Shown in pieces: positions 7,195 through 11,504 of a stretch of 11,504 bases of DNA. Within the stretch, counting starts at the first letter, position 1. Every line of letters starts with the position of its first letter. This DNA comes from Nanobdellota archaeon (GTDB lineage: Archaea > Nanobdellota > Nanobdellia > SCGC-AAA011-G17 > GW2011-AR17): positions 1-11,504 of the forward strand of contig JASEIA010000046.1 of the NCBI GenBank assembly GCA_030018575.1, written 5' to 3'. The notes under the pieces were generated by a model. The model saw only the letters and a program-made list of their open reading frames with translations. It searched no databases and was not told the origin of the DNA. The position numbers and the translations under genes were made by a program.

Positions 7195-7203
7195 TATTTA
7201 AAA
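7195..7203 (-). promoter_or_regulatory. TATA box of the aminotransferase-BKACE operon
   Basis: On the minus strand TTTTAAATA lies with its core centred 26.5 bp before the aminotransferase ATG, predicting a leaderless mRNA. It sits directly at the 3' end of the aEF1B gene (stop at 7206), so the operon has its own promoter although it lies only 32 bp behind aEF1B on the same strand. Confidence 0.6.
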
Positions 7204-7205
7204 GC

Positions 7206-7478
7206 TTAACCAATCGTCCGTCTGAAATCAGTGCACTGCGAGCTGCTTACGCCTTCTATGTCTTTTAGCTTTTCCTCAAACATATCAGAGCCGAGCTTCT
7301 CGTTGCACGTAAAAACAAGGTTCAAAGCCTTCAAACCAAAAGCAACTTCCTCCACCTCTGCCTTGTAGAACTCGCCCTCGTTCGCCTTAAGAACTTCTTT
7401 TGCCTTTTCCTCAACAGCTTTTATGTCTGTTTCCGGAGAATCCATCATAAGCTTTATTGTTATTATTGCTGTCGCCAT
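7206..7478 (-). CDS. ef1b: Elongation factor 1-beta (aEF1B), GDP exchange factor of EF-1alpha
   Basis: A 90-residue archaeal EF-1beta, about the normal length for the archaeal protein, which corresponds to the C-terminal exchange domain of eukaryotic EF1B-alpha. Seen: an N-terminal beta strand ATAIITIKLMMDSPETD, the FGLKALNLVF segment, and the C-terminal IEGVSSSQCTDFRRTIG, matching the family's conserved end (EGV.S...TD.RR.IG). It promotes GDP release from aEF1A during elongation. The gene follows a four-CxxC zinc-ribbon gene with 9 bp between, an arrangement known in many archaea, with GGTG as likely ribosome site. Confidence 0.93.
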   Translation of the reverse strand: MATAIITIKLMMDSPETDIKAVEEKAKEVLKANEGEFYKAEVEEVAFGLKALNLVFTCNEKLGSDMFEEKLKDIEGVSSSQCTDFRRTIG

Positions 7479-7487
7479 TATACACCG

Positions 7488-7658
7488 TTAGTTCGGTCCT
7501 GAAAATCCACATGAAGGGCAGGTATACCTTGCCCCTAACGCCCTGCAGTGCCTGCATCTTTTTATCTCATACTTGAGGCATTGCGGGCATTTGAACTTCG
7601 CTGAGCCCTTGTCATTGGTGAGCTCTTTCCTGCATGACTGGCATAAGTTTGTTTCCAT
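7488..7658 (-). CDS. Small zinc-ribbon protein (HVO_2753-like, COG2888 type), partner of aEF1B gene
   Basis: A 56-residue protein with four CxxC knuckles (CQSC, CPQC, CRHC, CPSC) and the ending CGFSGPN. This is the archaeal family annotated as predicted Zn-ribbon RNA-binding protein with a function in translation; a haloarchaeal member binds two zinc ions in known structural work. It is the first gene of an operon with aEF1B. Two starts two codons apart are possible: ATG 7664 and ATG 7658. I chose 7658 because the TATA box centre at 7685.5 lies 27.5 bp from it, the distance seen at the other leaderless genes here, whereas 7664 would lie upstream of the expected transcription start. Either choice leaves the zinc site intact. 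Confidence 0.88.
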   Translation of the reverse strand: METNLCQSCRKELTNDKGSAKFKCPQCLKYEIKRCRHCRALGARYTCPSCGFSGPN

Positions 7659-7681
7659 AGCCATTTAGGAAACGGGAAATG

Positions 7682-7689
7682 TTTATAAA
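7682..7689. promoter_or_regulatory. Shared palindromic TATA box of zinc-ribbon/aEF1B operon and tRNA-Arg(GCG)
   Basis: TTTATAAA is a perfect palindrome. Its centre lies 27.5 bp from ATG 7658 on the left and 29.5 bp from the first base of mature tRNA-Arg on the right. No other TATA-like sequence is seen in the 56 bp between the two genes, so one site probably serves both directions. Confidence 0.65.
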
Positions 7690-7714
7690 GCTTTCTGATA
7701 CTATTCTCATTGCC

Positions 7715-7788
7715 GCCCCTATGGTATAGTCTGGATAGCATGCGACCTTGCGGAGGTTGAGACCAGGGTTCAAATCCCTGTGGGGGCA
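7715..7788 (+). tRNA. tRNA-Arg, anticodon GCG
   Basis: The acceptor stem GCCCCTA/TGGGGGC, anticodon stem CGACC/GGTTG with loop TTGCGGA (anticodon GCG at 7750-7752), and T arm CAGGG-TTCAAAT-CCCTG all pair, with discriminator A at 7788. CCA is not encoded. The D arm is weak: GTAT against GCAT gives one Watson-Crick pair, two G-T wobbles and one A-C mismatch. It reads Arg CGC/CGU. The pseudouridine synthase gene starts 16 bp after it without a visible promoter of its own. Confidence 0.92.
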
Positions 7789-7804
7789 TAAGGACTTAGT
7801 AATT

Positions 7805-8479
7805 ATGGACAGTTCACACTCGTTATGCAGGGTAATCTCAAAAAAAGGGATTATGTCAAGAAAGGAGGCTGCGAAGCAGGTGATTGCAGGCAATGTTTCT
7901 GTTGATGGAATAATAATCAAAAATCCCGGAGCCGTTGTCCCGCTCTCGGCAAAAATAACAATACAGGGCGAAAAGCAGGAAACAAAGCAAAAGATTTACC
8001 TTCTTCTCAACAAGCCGCCAAGGTGCCTTACAACAAGGGAAGATCCTTTGAAAAGAAGGACTGTTTATGACATTGTGAAGGAAAAAGAATGGGTTTTTCC
8101 GGTGGGAAGATTGGACTATGGCACTTCAGGATTATTGATAATGGCAAATGACTCCGAGTTCAGCGAAAAGCTTGCAAGCCCCGAGAACAAAATCTGGAAA
8201 ACATACATTGTGAAAATAAAGGGAACAATTGCAGAACAAGAGCTAAAAAAAATAAATGCAAAGCTTATCTCAACAACAGGGCTTTCATCAAGGCTTGAAA
8301 TCAAAATCTCCGAGGGGAAGAACAGGCAGGTAAGGAAAATGATTGAAAGCATTGGAAAGAAAGCGCTTTCGTTGACAAGAATTGCAATTGGGGAATTGAG
8401 GGATGATAACCTAAAGCCCGGCACTTACAGAAAGCTCACTTCAGAGGAATTAAAGCTGGCTTTGAAAAGCGAGAGATAA
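7805..8479 (+). CDS. RsuA/RluB-family pseudouridine synthase
   Basis: A 224-residue enzyme with an N-terminal S4 RNA-binding domain (about 8-55, SRKEAAKQVIAGNVSVDG) and a pseudouridine synthase domain containing YLLLNKPP (65-72), the catalytic motif GRLDYGTSGLLI with D104, and the C-terminal KISEGKNRQVRKM signature of the RsuA/RluB/RluE/RluF group. Such enzymes convert specific rRNA uridines to pseudouridine; which uridine is modified here is unknown. The group is mainly bacterial, so this gene was probably acquired by transfer at some time. ATG 7805 is chosen; the frame is open upstream into the tRNA, so longer starts are not credible. AAGGA lies 10 bases before the ATG. No TATA box is seen between tRNA and gene, suggesting a shared transcript. 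Confidence 0.9.
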   Translation: MDSSHSLCRVISKKGIMSRKEAAKQVIAGNVSVDGIIIKNPGAVVPLSAKITIQGEKQETKQKIYLLLNKPPRCLTTREDPLKRRTVYDIVKEKEWVFPVGRLDYGTSGLLIMANDSEFSEKLASPENKIWKTYIVKIKGTIAEQELKKINAKLISTTGLSSRLEIKISEGKNRQVRKMIESIGKKALSLTRIAIGELRDDNLKPGTYRKLTSEELKLALKSER

Positions 8480-8550
8480 GTTTATTAATAACTTTTTGCT
8501 CTGAATTTAAGAATTATTTATTCAAAAGAGGATGAACCGGAGGGATTTTC

Positions 8551-8703
8551 ATGGAAGACACGCACACGATAAAAATGGCAATGATTGCATCTGCTACAAA
8601 GGCTCTTGAATTCAGGAGAAAGAATCCTGCAAAGAGCGACGACGATGCCTTAAGGCACGTCATGAGCGTGGCAGACGACCTTTTGAGCGAGATGCACTGC
8701 TAG
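8551..8703 (+). CDS. Small conserved-looking protein of unknown function, 50 aa
   Basis: The open frame encodes MEDTHTIKMAMIASATKALE at its start and ends SVADDLLSEMHC. It has no recognised domain. It is predicted to be helical, soluble, with a basic middle (EFRRKNPAK) and an acidic second half (SDDDALRHVMS, ADDLLSEM). Support for being real: GGAGGG lies six bases before the ATG, the codon use (AAG, AGG, GCA, TTG) resembles its neighbours, and it fills the gap between two genes with stop at 8701. It lies 71 bp after the pseudouridine synthase and 41 bp before tRNA-Arg(TCT). No membrane segment, signal or metal motif is present. I do not recognise the family. Confidence 0.65.
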   Translation: MEDTHTIKMAMIASATKALEFRRKNPAKSDDDALRHVMSVADDLLSEMHC

Positions 8704-8709
8704 AAAAGG

Positions 8710-8718
8710 TTTATTAAG
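8710..8718 (+). promoter_or_regulatory. TATA-like box of tRNA-Arg(TCT)
   Basis: TTTATTAAG centred about 31 bp before the first base of the tRNA, after the stop of the 50-residue protein gene. Confidence 0.45.
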
Positions 8719-8744
8719 CATTTCTTTCTATTTTTGAGGTAGAT

Positions 8745-8819
8745 GGACCTGTAGCCTAGCCTGGATAGGGCGACAGCCTTCTAAGCTGTAGATCGCAAGT
8801 TCAAATCTTGCCAGGTCCA
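8745..8819 (+). tRNA. tRNA-Arg, anticodon TCT
   Basis: Complete cloverleaf: acceptor GGACCTG/CAGGTCC, D stem GCCT/GGGC, anticodon stem ACAGC/GCTGT with loop CTTCTAA (anticodon TCT at 8780-8782), T arm GCAAG-TTCAAAT-CTTGC, discriminator A at 8819, no encoded CCA. Reads AGA/AGG, codons used often in the neighbouring genes. Its 3' end is repeated 92 bp downstream. Confidence 0.95.
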
Positions 8820-8824
8820 TACTT
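8807..8824 (+). repeat. Direct repeat copy 1: 3' end of tRNA-Arg(TCT)
   Basis: CTTGCCAGGTCCATACTT, 18 bases made of the 3' T-stem strand, the acceptor 3' strand and five bases beyond. An identical copy starts 92 bp downstream at 8899. The arrangement is that of an integration (att) site at a tRNA 3' end, with copy 1 inside the functional gene. Confidence 0.7.
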
Positions 8825-8865
8825 CTTCCTTTTAAGCAGAAAGCAAGATAGCAATTTGAATGAAT

Positions 8866-8916
8866 TATGCCTGGCAAGTCTGAACAGCGGTGAGAATACT
8901 TGCCAGGTCCATACTT
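8866..8916 (+). repeat. Hairpin containing the second copy of the tRNA 3' end and an inverted third copy
   Basis: Bases 8870-8879 (CCTGGCAAGT) are the exact reverse complement of 8898-8907 (ACTTGCCAGG), with an 18-base loop. The stem continues as TATG (8866-8869) with CATA (8910-8913) after skipping two bases on the right side. The right arm lies in direct-repeat copy 2 (8899-8916), so the left arm is a partial inverted copy of the tRNA 3' end. A T-run (8918-8922) follows, so the hairpin could also act as a terminator or be part of a small RNA. Confidence 0.6.
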
Positions 8917-9000
8917 GTTTTTCTATTTTATACCTCTTTTCTGCAAAAAGTTAATAAACCAATAAAGGCACTAATTTAATATCAATTAAGAGGTGATACT

Positions 9001-9720
9001 ATGAAAAAAATTATAGTGATTATGCTTGCGTTTGCTCTTCTCTTGACAGCATGCGCGCAGCAAAAGGCGGCTGAAACAGCCATGCCTGCAGTACCGGAAT
9101 CTTCGGCAGAGGCACCAGCCATAGAAACACCGGAAGCTCCTGCGGCAGAAACGAACGAAGAGCCTGTTGCCTTAATTCCGGCAGAAGAGGAGCCGGCAGC
9201 AGCGCCAAAAGAGGAAACGCCAGCCCATGCGCCTGAAACAGACGAGATGAATTATGAAGTAAACATAGGGGATGAGATTAAGTACAAGGACACAGCATTT
9301 TCAATAGACAACATTGCCAATTCAGGAAATGAGCTATACCTTAACTTTAATGCGTATATCTTAAAGCTTAAAGGGCTAAACAAGCCTGAAATACTTAACG
9401 ATGTGGCATACAAAATAGCAAGCAATGCAAATTATGTAAAGGACCATACTGTTACGTTAAATGTACAGCCTTTTAAGCTTGGAAAAAACCAGTATTTGAT
9501 AATGAAAGACAAGAGTGTCAATGTAAATGGCACAACCCTTCTTCTTGGCGATGTAAAAATGGATACAAACGGGCTGGAGTCGGCATACTTTTATATAAAA
9601 GACTATGAATACTGGATAAAGCTGAAACAAACAGTAGATGCAACGAATCTATCAGTAACCTTGGACAGCGCATTTCACCAGCAAAAAAAGTATGCTATCC
9701 TTACTATAGTGCCAAGGTAA
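9001..9720 (+). CDS. Secreted lipoprotein, function unknown
   Basis: A 239-residue protein with a signal peptide: MKKIIVIML, a hydrophobic core, and lipobox LLTAC with lipidated Cys at about residue 18. Next comes an Ala/Pro/Glu-rich, strongly acidic spacer (about 20-85, with PAAETNEEP, AEEEPAAAPKEE), typical of a flexible tether, then a globular domain (about 86-239) rich in beta strands: NIGDEIKYKDTAFSIDNI, a LYLNFNAYILKLKGL segment and a C-terminal YAILTIVPR. The domain is not recognised; beginning DEIKYKDTAFSI it faintly resembles extracellular DUF4352-like beta-sandwiches, which I would not call. It would be anchored to the outer face of the membrane. GAGGTGAT (8990-8997) fixes the start. 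Bacterial-style lipoboxes occur in several archaea. It converges on apt. Confidence 0.8.
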   Translation: MKKIIVIMLAFALLLTACAQQKAAETAMPAVPESSAEAPAIETPEAPAAETNEEPVALIPAEEEPAAAPKEETPAHAPETDEMNYEVNIGDEIKYKDTAFSIDNIANSGNELYLNFNAYILKLKGLNKPEILNDVAYKIASNANYVKDHTVTLNVQPFKLGKNQYLIMKDKSVNVNGTTLLLGDVKMDTNGLESAYFYIKDYEYWIKLKQTVDATNLSVTLDSAFHQQKKYAILTIVPR

Positions 9721-9725
9721 GGCCC

Positions 9726-9738
9726 TTTTTCTTTTTTT
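9726..9738 (+). terminator. T-rich terminator of the lipoprotein gene
   Basis: TTTTTCTTTTTTT follows the lipoprotein stop by five bases, in the 37-bp gap between convergent genes. A strong archaeal intrinsic termination signal on the plus strand. Confidence 0.6.
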
Positions 9739-9757
9739 ACTTAATGCGGAGCAGGAA

Positions 9758-10288
9758 CTATTCCCCTACAAATTCGCATAACGTGAAGAACTTGTAGCCT
9801 TTTGCTTCAAGCTTCTTCCTTCCGCCGACTTCAGGCAGGTCAATTACAAAAGCCATTTCCACGATATTGCCGCCGAGCTTTTCAACCAATGCAGCAGCTG
9901 CCAAAGAAGTGCCTCCAGTGGCTAAAAGATCGTCAACAATAAGAACCTTGTCGCCTTTTTTTATCGCATCCTTGTGAATCTCTATTGTGTCTTTTCCATA
10001 CTCTAATTCATACTCGTGCCTCTCCACTTCAGCAGGCAGCTTTCCTTTCTTTCTTATCGGCACAAAGCCTTTTCCAAGCTGGTGAGCCAATGCTCCGCCA
10101 AGGATAAATCCCCTTGCTTCCAAGCCGACAATAACGTCAATTGGAACTCCTGTGTACCTCTGCACGAATTCATCAATCACTTTCCTAAATCCCTGCGCAT
10201 CTTTCAACAGCGTTGTTATGTCCCTGAACATTATTCCCTGCCTGGGAAAGTGCGGTATTGTCCTTATTTTTGATTTGAGTGATTCCAT
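9758..10288 (-). CDS. apt: Adenine phosphoribosyltransferase
   Basis: A 176-residue type I phosphoribosyltransferase. It carries the PRPP motif VLIVDDLLATGGT (115-127), GLEARGFILGGALA (55-68) and the flexible-loop region RKKGKLPAEVERHEYELEYG (79-98), all characteristic of Apt. N-terminal IPHFPRQGIMFRDITTLL is the usual hood. Reaction: adenine plus PRPP gives AMP and diphosphate, in the cytoplasm. The ATG at 10288 lies inside the end of mtnP: the two genes overlap by 25 bp, with an AAGGAG site just before the ATG, so translation is probably coupled. It uses the adenine released by MtnP. Confidence 0.96.
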   Translation of the reverse strand: MESLKSKIRTIPHFPRQGIMFRDITTLLKDAQGFRKVIDEFVQRYTGVPIDVIVGLEARGFILGGALAHQLGKGFVPIRKKGKLPAEVERHEYELEYGKDTIEIHKDAIKKGDKVLIVDDLLATGGTSLAAAALVEKLGGNIVEMAFVIDLPEVGGRKKLEAKGYKFFTLCEFVGE

Positions 10289-11061
10289 TCTCCTTGCTCT
10301 CCTTCCTTTTTTTCCTCTTTTATTTTAGGTATTGCCGCTAATAATAATTTAGTGACTTTCTCCACATTCTGCCCGAATACCTTAAGTATCTCTTCCCACG
10401 TTACAGGCGGCATGTCATCAAAAATACAGTCATAATCAGTGCTCATTGCAACAGCCGCGTACGGAATGCCTGCTTCGTTAGCCAATGTCGCTTCAGGCGC
10501 AATTGACATGTTAATGATATCAGCTCCCCACAGCCTGAACATCCTGCTTTCTGCTTTTGTTGAAAAGCGAGGCCCTTCTATTGTGACTACTGTTCCCTCC
10601 TCGTGGTGCTTTATGTGCAATTCCTTGCAGGTTTCGATTAATATATGCCTTAATTCCCTTGAAAAAGGCTCTGCCATGGGCGTATGCACTGCCCCATTCT
10701 CGAAGCTTTCGTGGAATGTTATTATCCTGTGCCTTGTGAAGTCAATGAACTGGTCAGGTATTACCAAATCCCCTCTTCCTATTTCTTCTCTTAAGCTTCC
10801 GACTGCTGTTGTTGCCAGTATGTGCGTGCAGCCTGCTTTCTTCAAAGCCCAGATGTTTGCCCTGTAGTTGACATTTGTAGGCGGGTATTGGTGCTTCTTG
10901 CCGTGCCTTGCGATTATAGCTACATCCACTCCTTTTATGTTTCCTTCTGTAAGCCTTGACGAAGGCATTCCGTAAGGGGTTTCAACTTCTGTTTCTTTTG
11001 CGTTTTCAAGAATCTTTGGGTCGTCCAAGCCGGAGCCGCCGATAATACCTATTTTTGCCAT
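10264..11061 (-). CDS. mtnP: S-methyl-5'-thioadenosine phosphorylase
   Basis: A 265-residue MTA phosphorylase of the PNP/MTAP family. Phosphate-binding GGSG (8-11) and RHG (52-54), GPRFSTKAESR (163-173), the NMS sugar site (184-186) and STDYDC with D209 and D211, the acidic pair that selects a 6-amino purine, are visible; this favours MTA over inosine/guanosine substrates. Reaction: MTA plus phosphate gives adenine and 5-methylthioribose-1-phosphate. A Lys/Glu-rich tail (IKEEKKEGEQGE) ends the protein, and its coding sequence overlaps the start of apt. Upstream lie GGTGA four bases before the ATG and a TATA box about 37 bp away, giving a short leader of roughly ten bases. First gene of the adenine-salvage operon. 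Confidence 0.95.
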   Translation of the reverse strand: MAKIGIIGGSGLDDPKILENAKETEVETPYGMPSSRLTEGNIKGVDVAIIARHGKKHQYPPTNVNYRANIWALKKAGCTHILATTAVGSLREEIGRGDLVIPDQFIDFTRHRIITFHESFENGAVHTPMAEPFSRELRHILIETCKELHIKHHEEGTVVTIEGPRFSTKAESRMFRLWGADIINMSIAPEATLANEAGIPYAAVAMSTDYDCIFDDMPPVTWEEILKVFGQNVEKVTKLLLAAIPKIKEEKKEGEQGEWNHSNQK

Positions 11062-11093
11062 TTTCTCACCTTGCAGAATAAAGAAATAAGAAG

Positions 11094-11102
11094 TTTATAT
11101 AT
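11094..11102 (-). promoter_or_regulatory. TATA box of mtnP-apt operon
   Basis: ATATATAAA on the minus strand, centred about 37 bp before the mtnP ATG. Together with the GGTGA site this predicts a leader of about ten bases, unlike the leaderless genes elsewhere in the window. Confidence 0.55.
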
Positions 11103-11131
11103 CTTATCCCAAAAAGGAAGCCTGAATTCAA

Positions 11132-11299
11132 TGTATGTATTAAGCTCCCCTCGTCAAGCAAAAATAGCCCGAGGATAAAAATATAGCCCCAATTTCCCCG
11201 CAAGGCTTTAAATCTAATTTCTTCCCTCGGAGAGCAATTTTATAACCCTGCTTTTTTTTAGGTTTTTTGTGGCTTTGTCCTCGGAGCTTAATACATACA
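11132..11299. mobile_element. MITE-like element: 168 bp with 17-bp terminal inverted repeats
   Basis: TGTATGTATTAAGCTCC (11132-11148) is the exact reverse complement of 11283-11299. ATTCAA flanks both outer ends (11126-11131 and 11300-11305), as a target-site duplication would; the identity extends to AATTCAATG if one base of the right arm and two of the left arm are counted. The 134-bp interior has no open frame of note. It holds CCGAGG (11169-11174), which can pair with CCTCGG at 11225-11230 or 11279-11284, and a run of eight T. This is the shape of a non-autonomous transposable element; a structured RNA gene is the main alternative. It fills most of the 295-bp gene-free interval between mtnP and tRNA-Cys. 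Confidence 0.55.
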
Positions 11300-11318
11300 A
11301 TTCAATGAATAACAACAC

Positions 11319-11326
11319 TTATAAAT
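11319..11326 (+). promoter_or_regulatory. TATA box of tRNA-Cys
   Basis: TTATAAAT lies about 34 bp (centre) before the first base of tRNA-Cys and 20 bp beyond the right end of the inverted-repeat element. ACAATTCA (11298-11305) and TGAATTGT (11333-11340) form an inverted repeat around it. Confidence 0.5.
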
Positions 11327-11356
11327 GATGAGTGAATTGTAGAAAAGGAATAGCGC

Positions 11357-11429
11357 GCAGGTGTAGCCAAGCGGCTAAGGCGATCGGCTGCAGACCGATT
11401 ATTCACAGGTTCGAGTCCTGTCACCTGCT
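11357..11429 (+). tRNA. tRNA-Cys, anticodon GCA
   Basis: Acceptor GCAGGTG/CACCTGC, anticodon stem ATCGG/CCGAT with loop CTGCAGA (GCA at 11390-11392), T arm ACAGG-TTCGAGT-CCTGT, and T as discriminator base, the known identity element for cysteine tRNA. CCA is not encoded. Confidence 0.96.
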
Positions 11430-11442
11430 TTTTCTTATTTTT
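11429..11442 (+). terminator. T-rich terminator of tRNA-Cys
   Basis: TTTTTCTTATTTTT begins with the discriminator base and runs 14 bases, the usual archaeal tRNA termination signal. Confidence 0.5.
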
Positions 11443-11504
11443 CATTCCCGTCTGGGTCTGATAACCCGCAGCTTGCTGCGATTGCCCATTTCACCTCCAC
11501 TTGC

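Noticed and set aside
7748..7804. Open frame upstream of the pseudouridine synthase beginning inside tRNA-Arg
   Set aside because: The ATG-free frame runs through a perfectly folding tRNA gene, and the S4 domain is complete from ATG 7805.
8855..8884. Possible C/D box guide RNA next to tRNA-Arg(TCT), with a CTGA in the hairpin loop
   Set aside because: No proper C box (RTGATGA) or C'/D' pair is found at suitable spacing; the CTGA falls in the loop by itself.
1..11504. CRISPR arrays, frameshifted genes, rRNA genes
   Set aside because: No regularly spaced repeats, no adjacent frames that complete one another and no rRNA-like sequence were found; the gene order is otherwise intact.

Overview
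The window looks like chromosomal DNA from an archaeon, most likely a small-genome DPANN lineage of the Woesearchaeota/Pacearchaeota kind. The lineage is inferred from gene content and style, not from a search. Archaeal hallmarks are the information-processing genes (RNA polymerase subunit Rpo7, Spt4/Rpo'', ribosomal proteins S24e and S27ae, aEF1B with its zinc-ribbon partner), TATA boxes about 27 bp upstream of leaderless starts, Shine-Dalgarno sites at internal operon genes, and tRNA genes without encoded CCA. A bacterial-type RsuA/RluB pseudouridine synthase and a lipobox protein give the mixed character often seen in these genomes.

Layout. 1-3272 is an envelope/glycan-type neighbourhood: the C-terminal part of a radical SAM/SPASM protein (+), then on the minus strand a GT39-type membrane glycosyltransferase followed by a UPF0104 (AglD/LPG synthase-like) membrane protein. 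3327-5008 is the conserved archaeal operon PIN-domain protein, rpo7, spt4, rps24e, rps27ae (+). 5017-7173 (-) is a two-gene operon, a class III aminotransferase followed by a BKACE/Kce-type beta-keto acid cleavage enzyme, with its own leaderless promoter. 7206-7658 (-) is zinc-ribbon protein then aEF1B. Divergent from it, 7715-8479 (+) holds tRNA-Arg(GCG) and, 16 bp on, the pseudouridine synthase. 8551-9720 (+) has a 50-residue unknown protein, tRNA-Arg(TCT) with a repeated 3' end, and a secreted lipoprotein. 9758-11061 (-) is mtnP overlapping apt, an adenine-salvage operon. 11062-11356 has no gene but contains a 168-bp element with 17-bp terminal inverted repeats and short flanking direct repeats, followed by tRNA-Cys(GCA).

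How genes work together. MtnP splits methylthioadenosine to adenine and Apt turns adenine into AMP, which suits an organism living by salvage. The aminotransferase/BKACE pair suggests amino-acid catabolism in which a beta-amino acid is transaminated to a beta-keto acid and then cleaved with acetyl-CoA; the substrate is unknown.

The most interesting non-coding signals are the MITE-like element beside tRNA-Cys, the att-like duplication of the tRNA-Arg(TCT) 3' end with a third inverted copy, and two divergent gene pairs that each appear to share one self-complementary TATA box.
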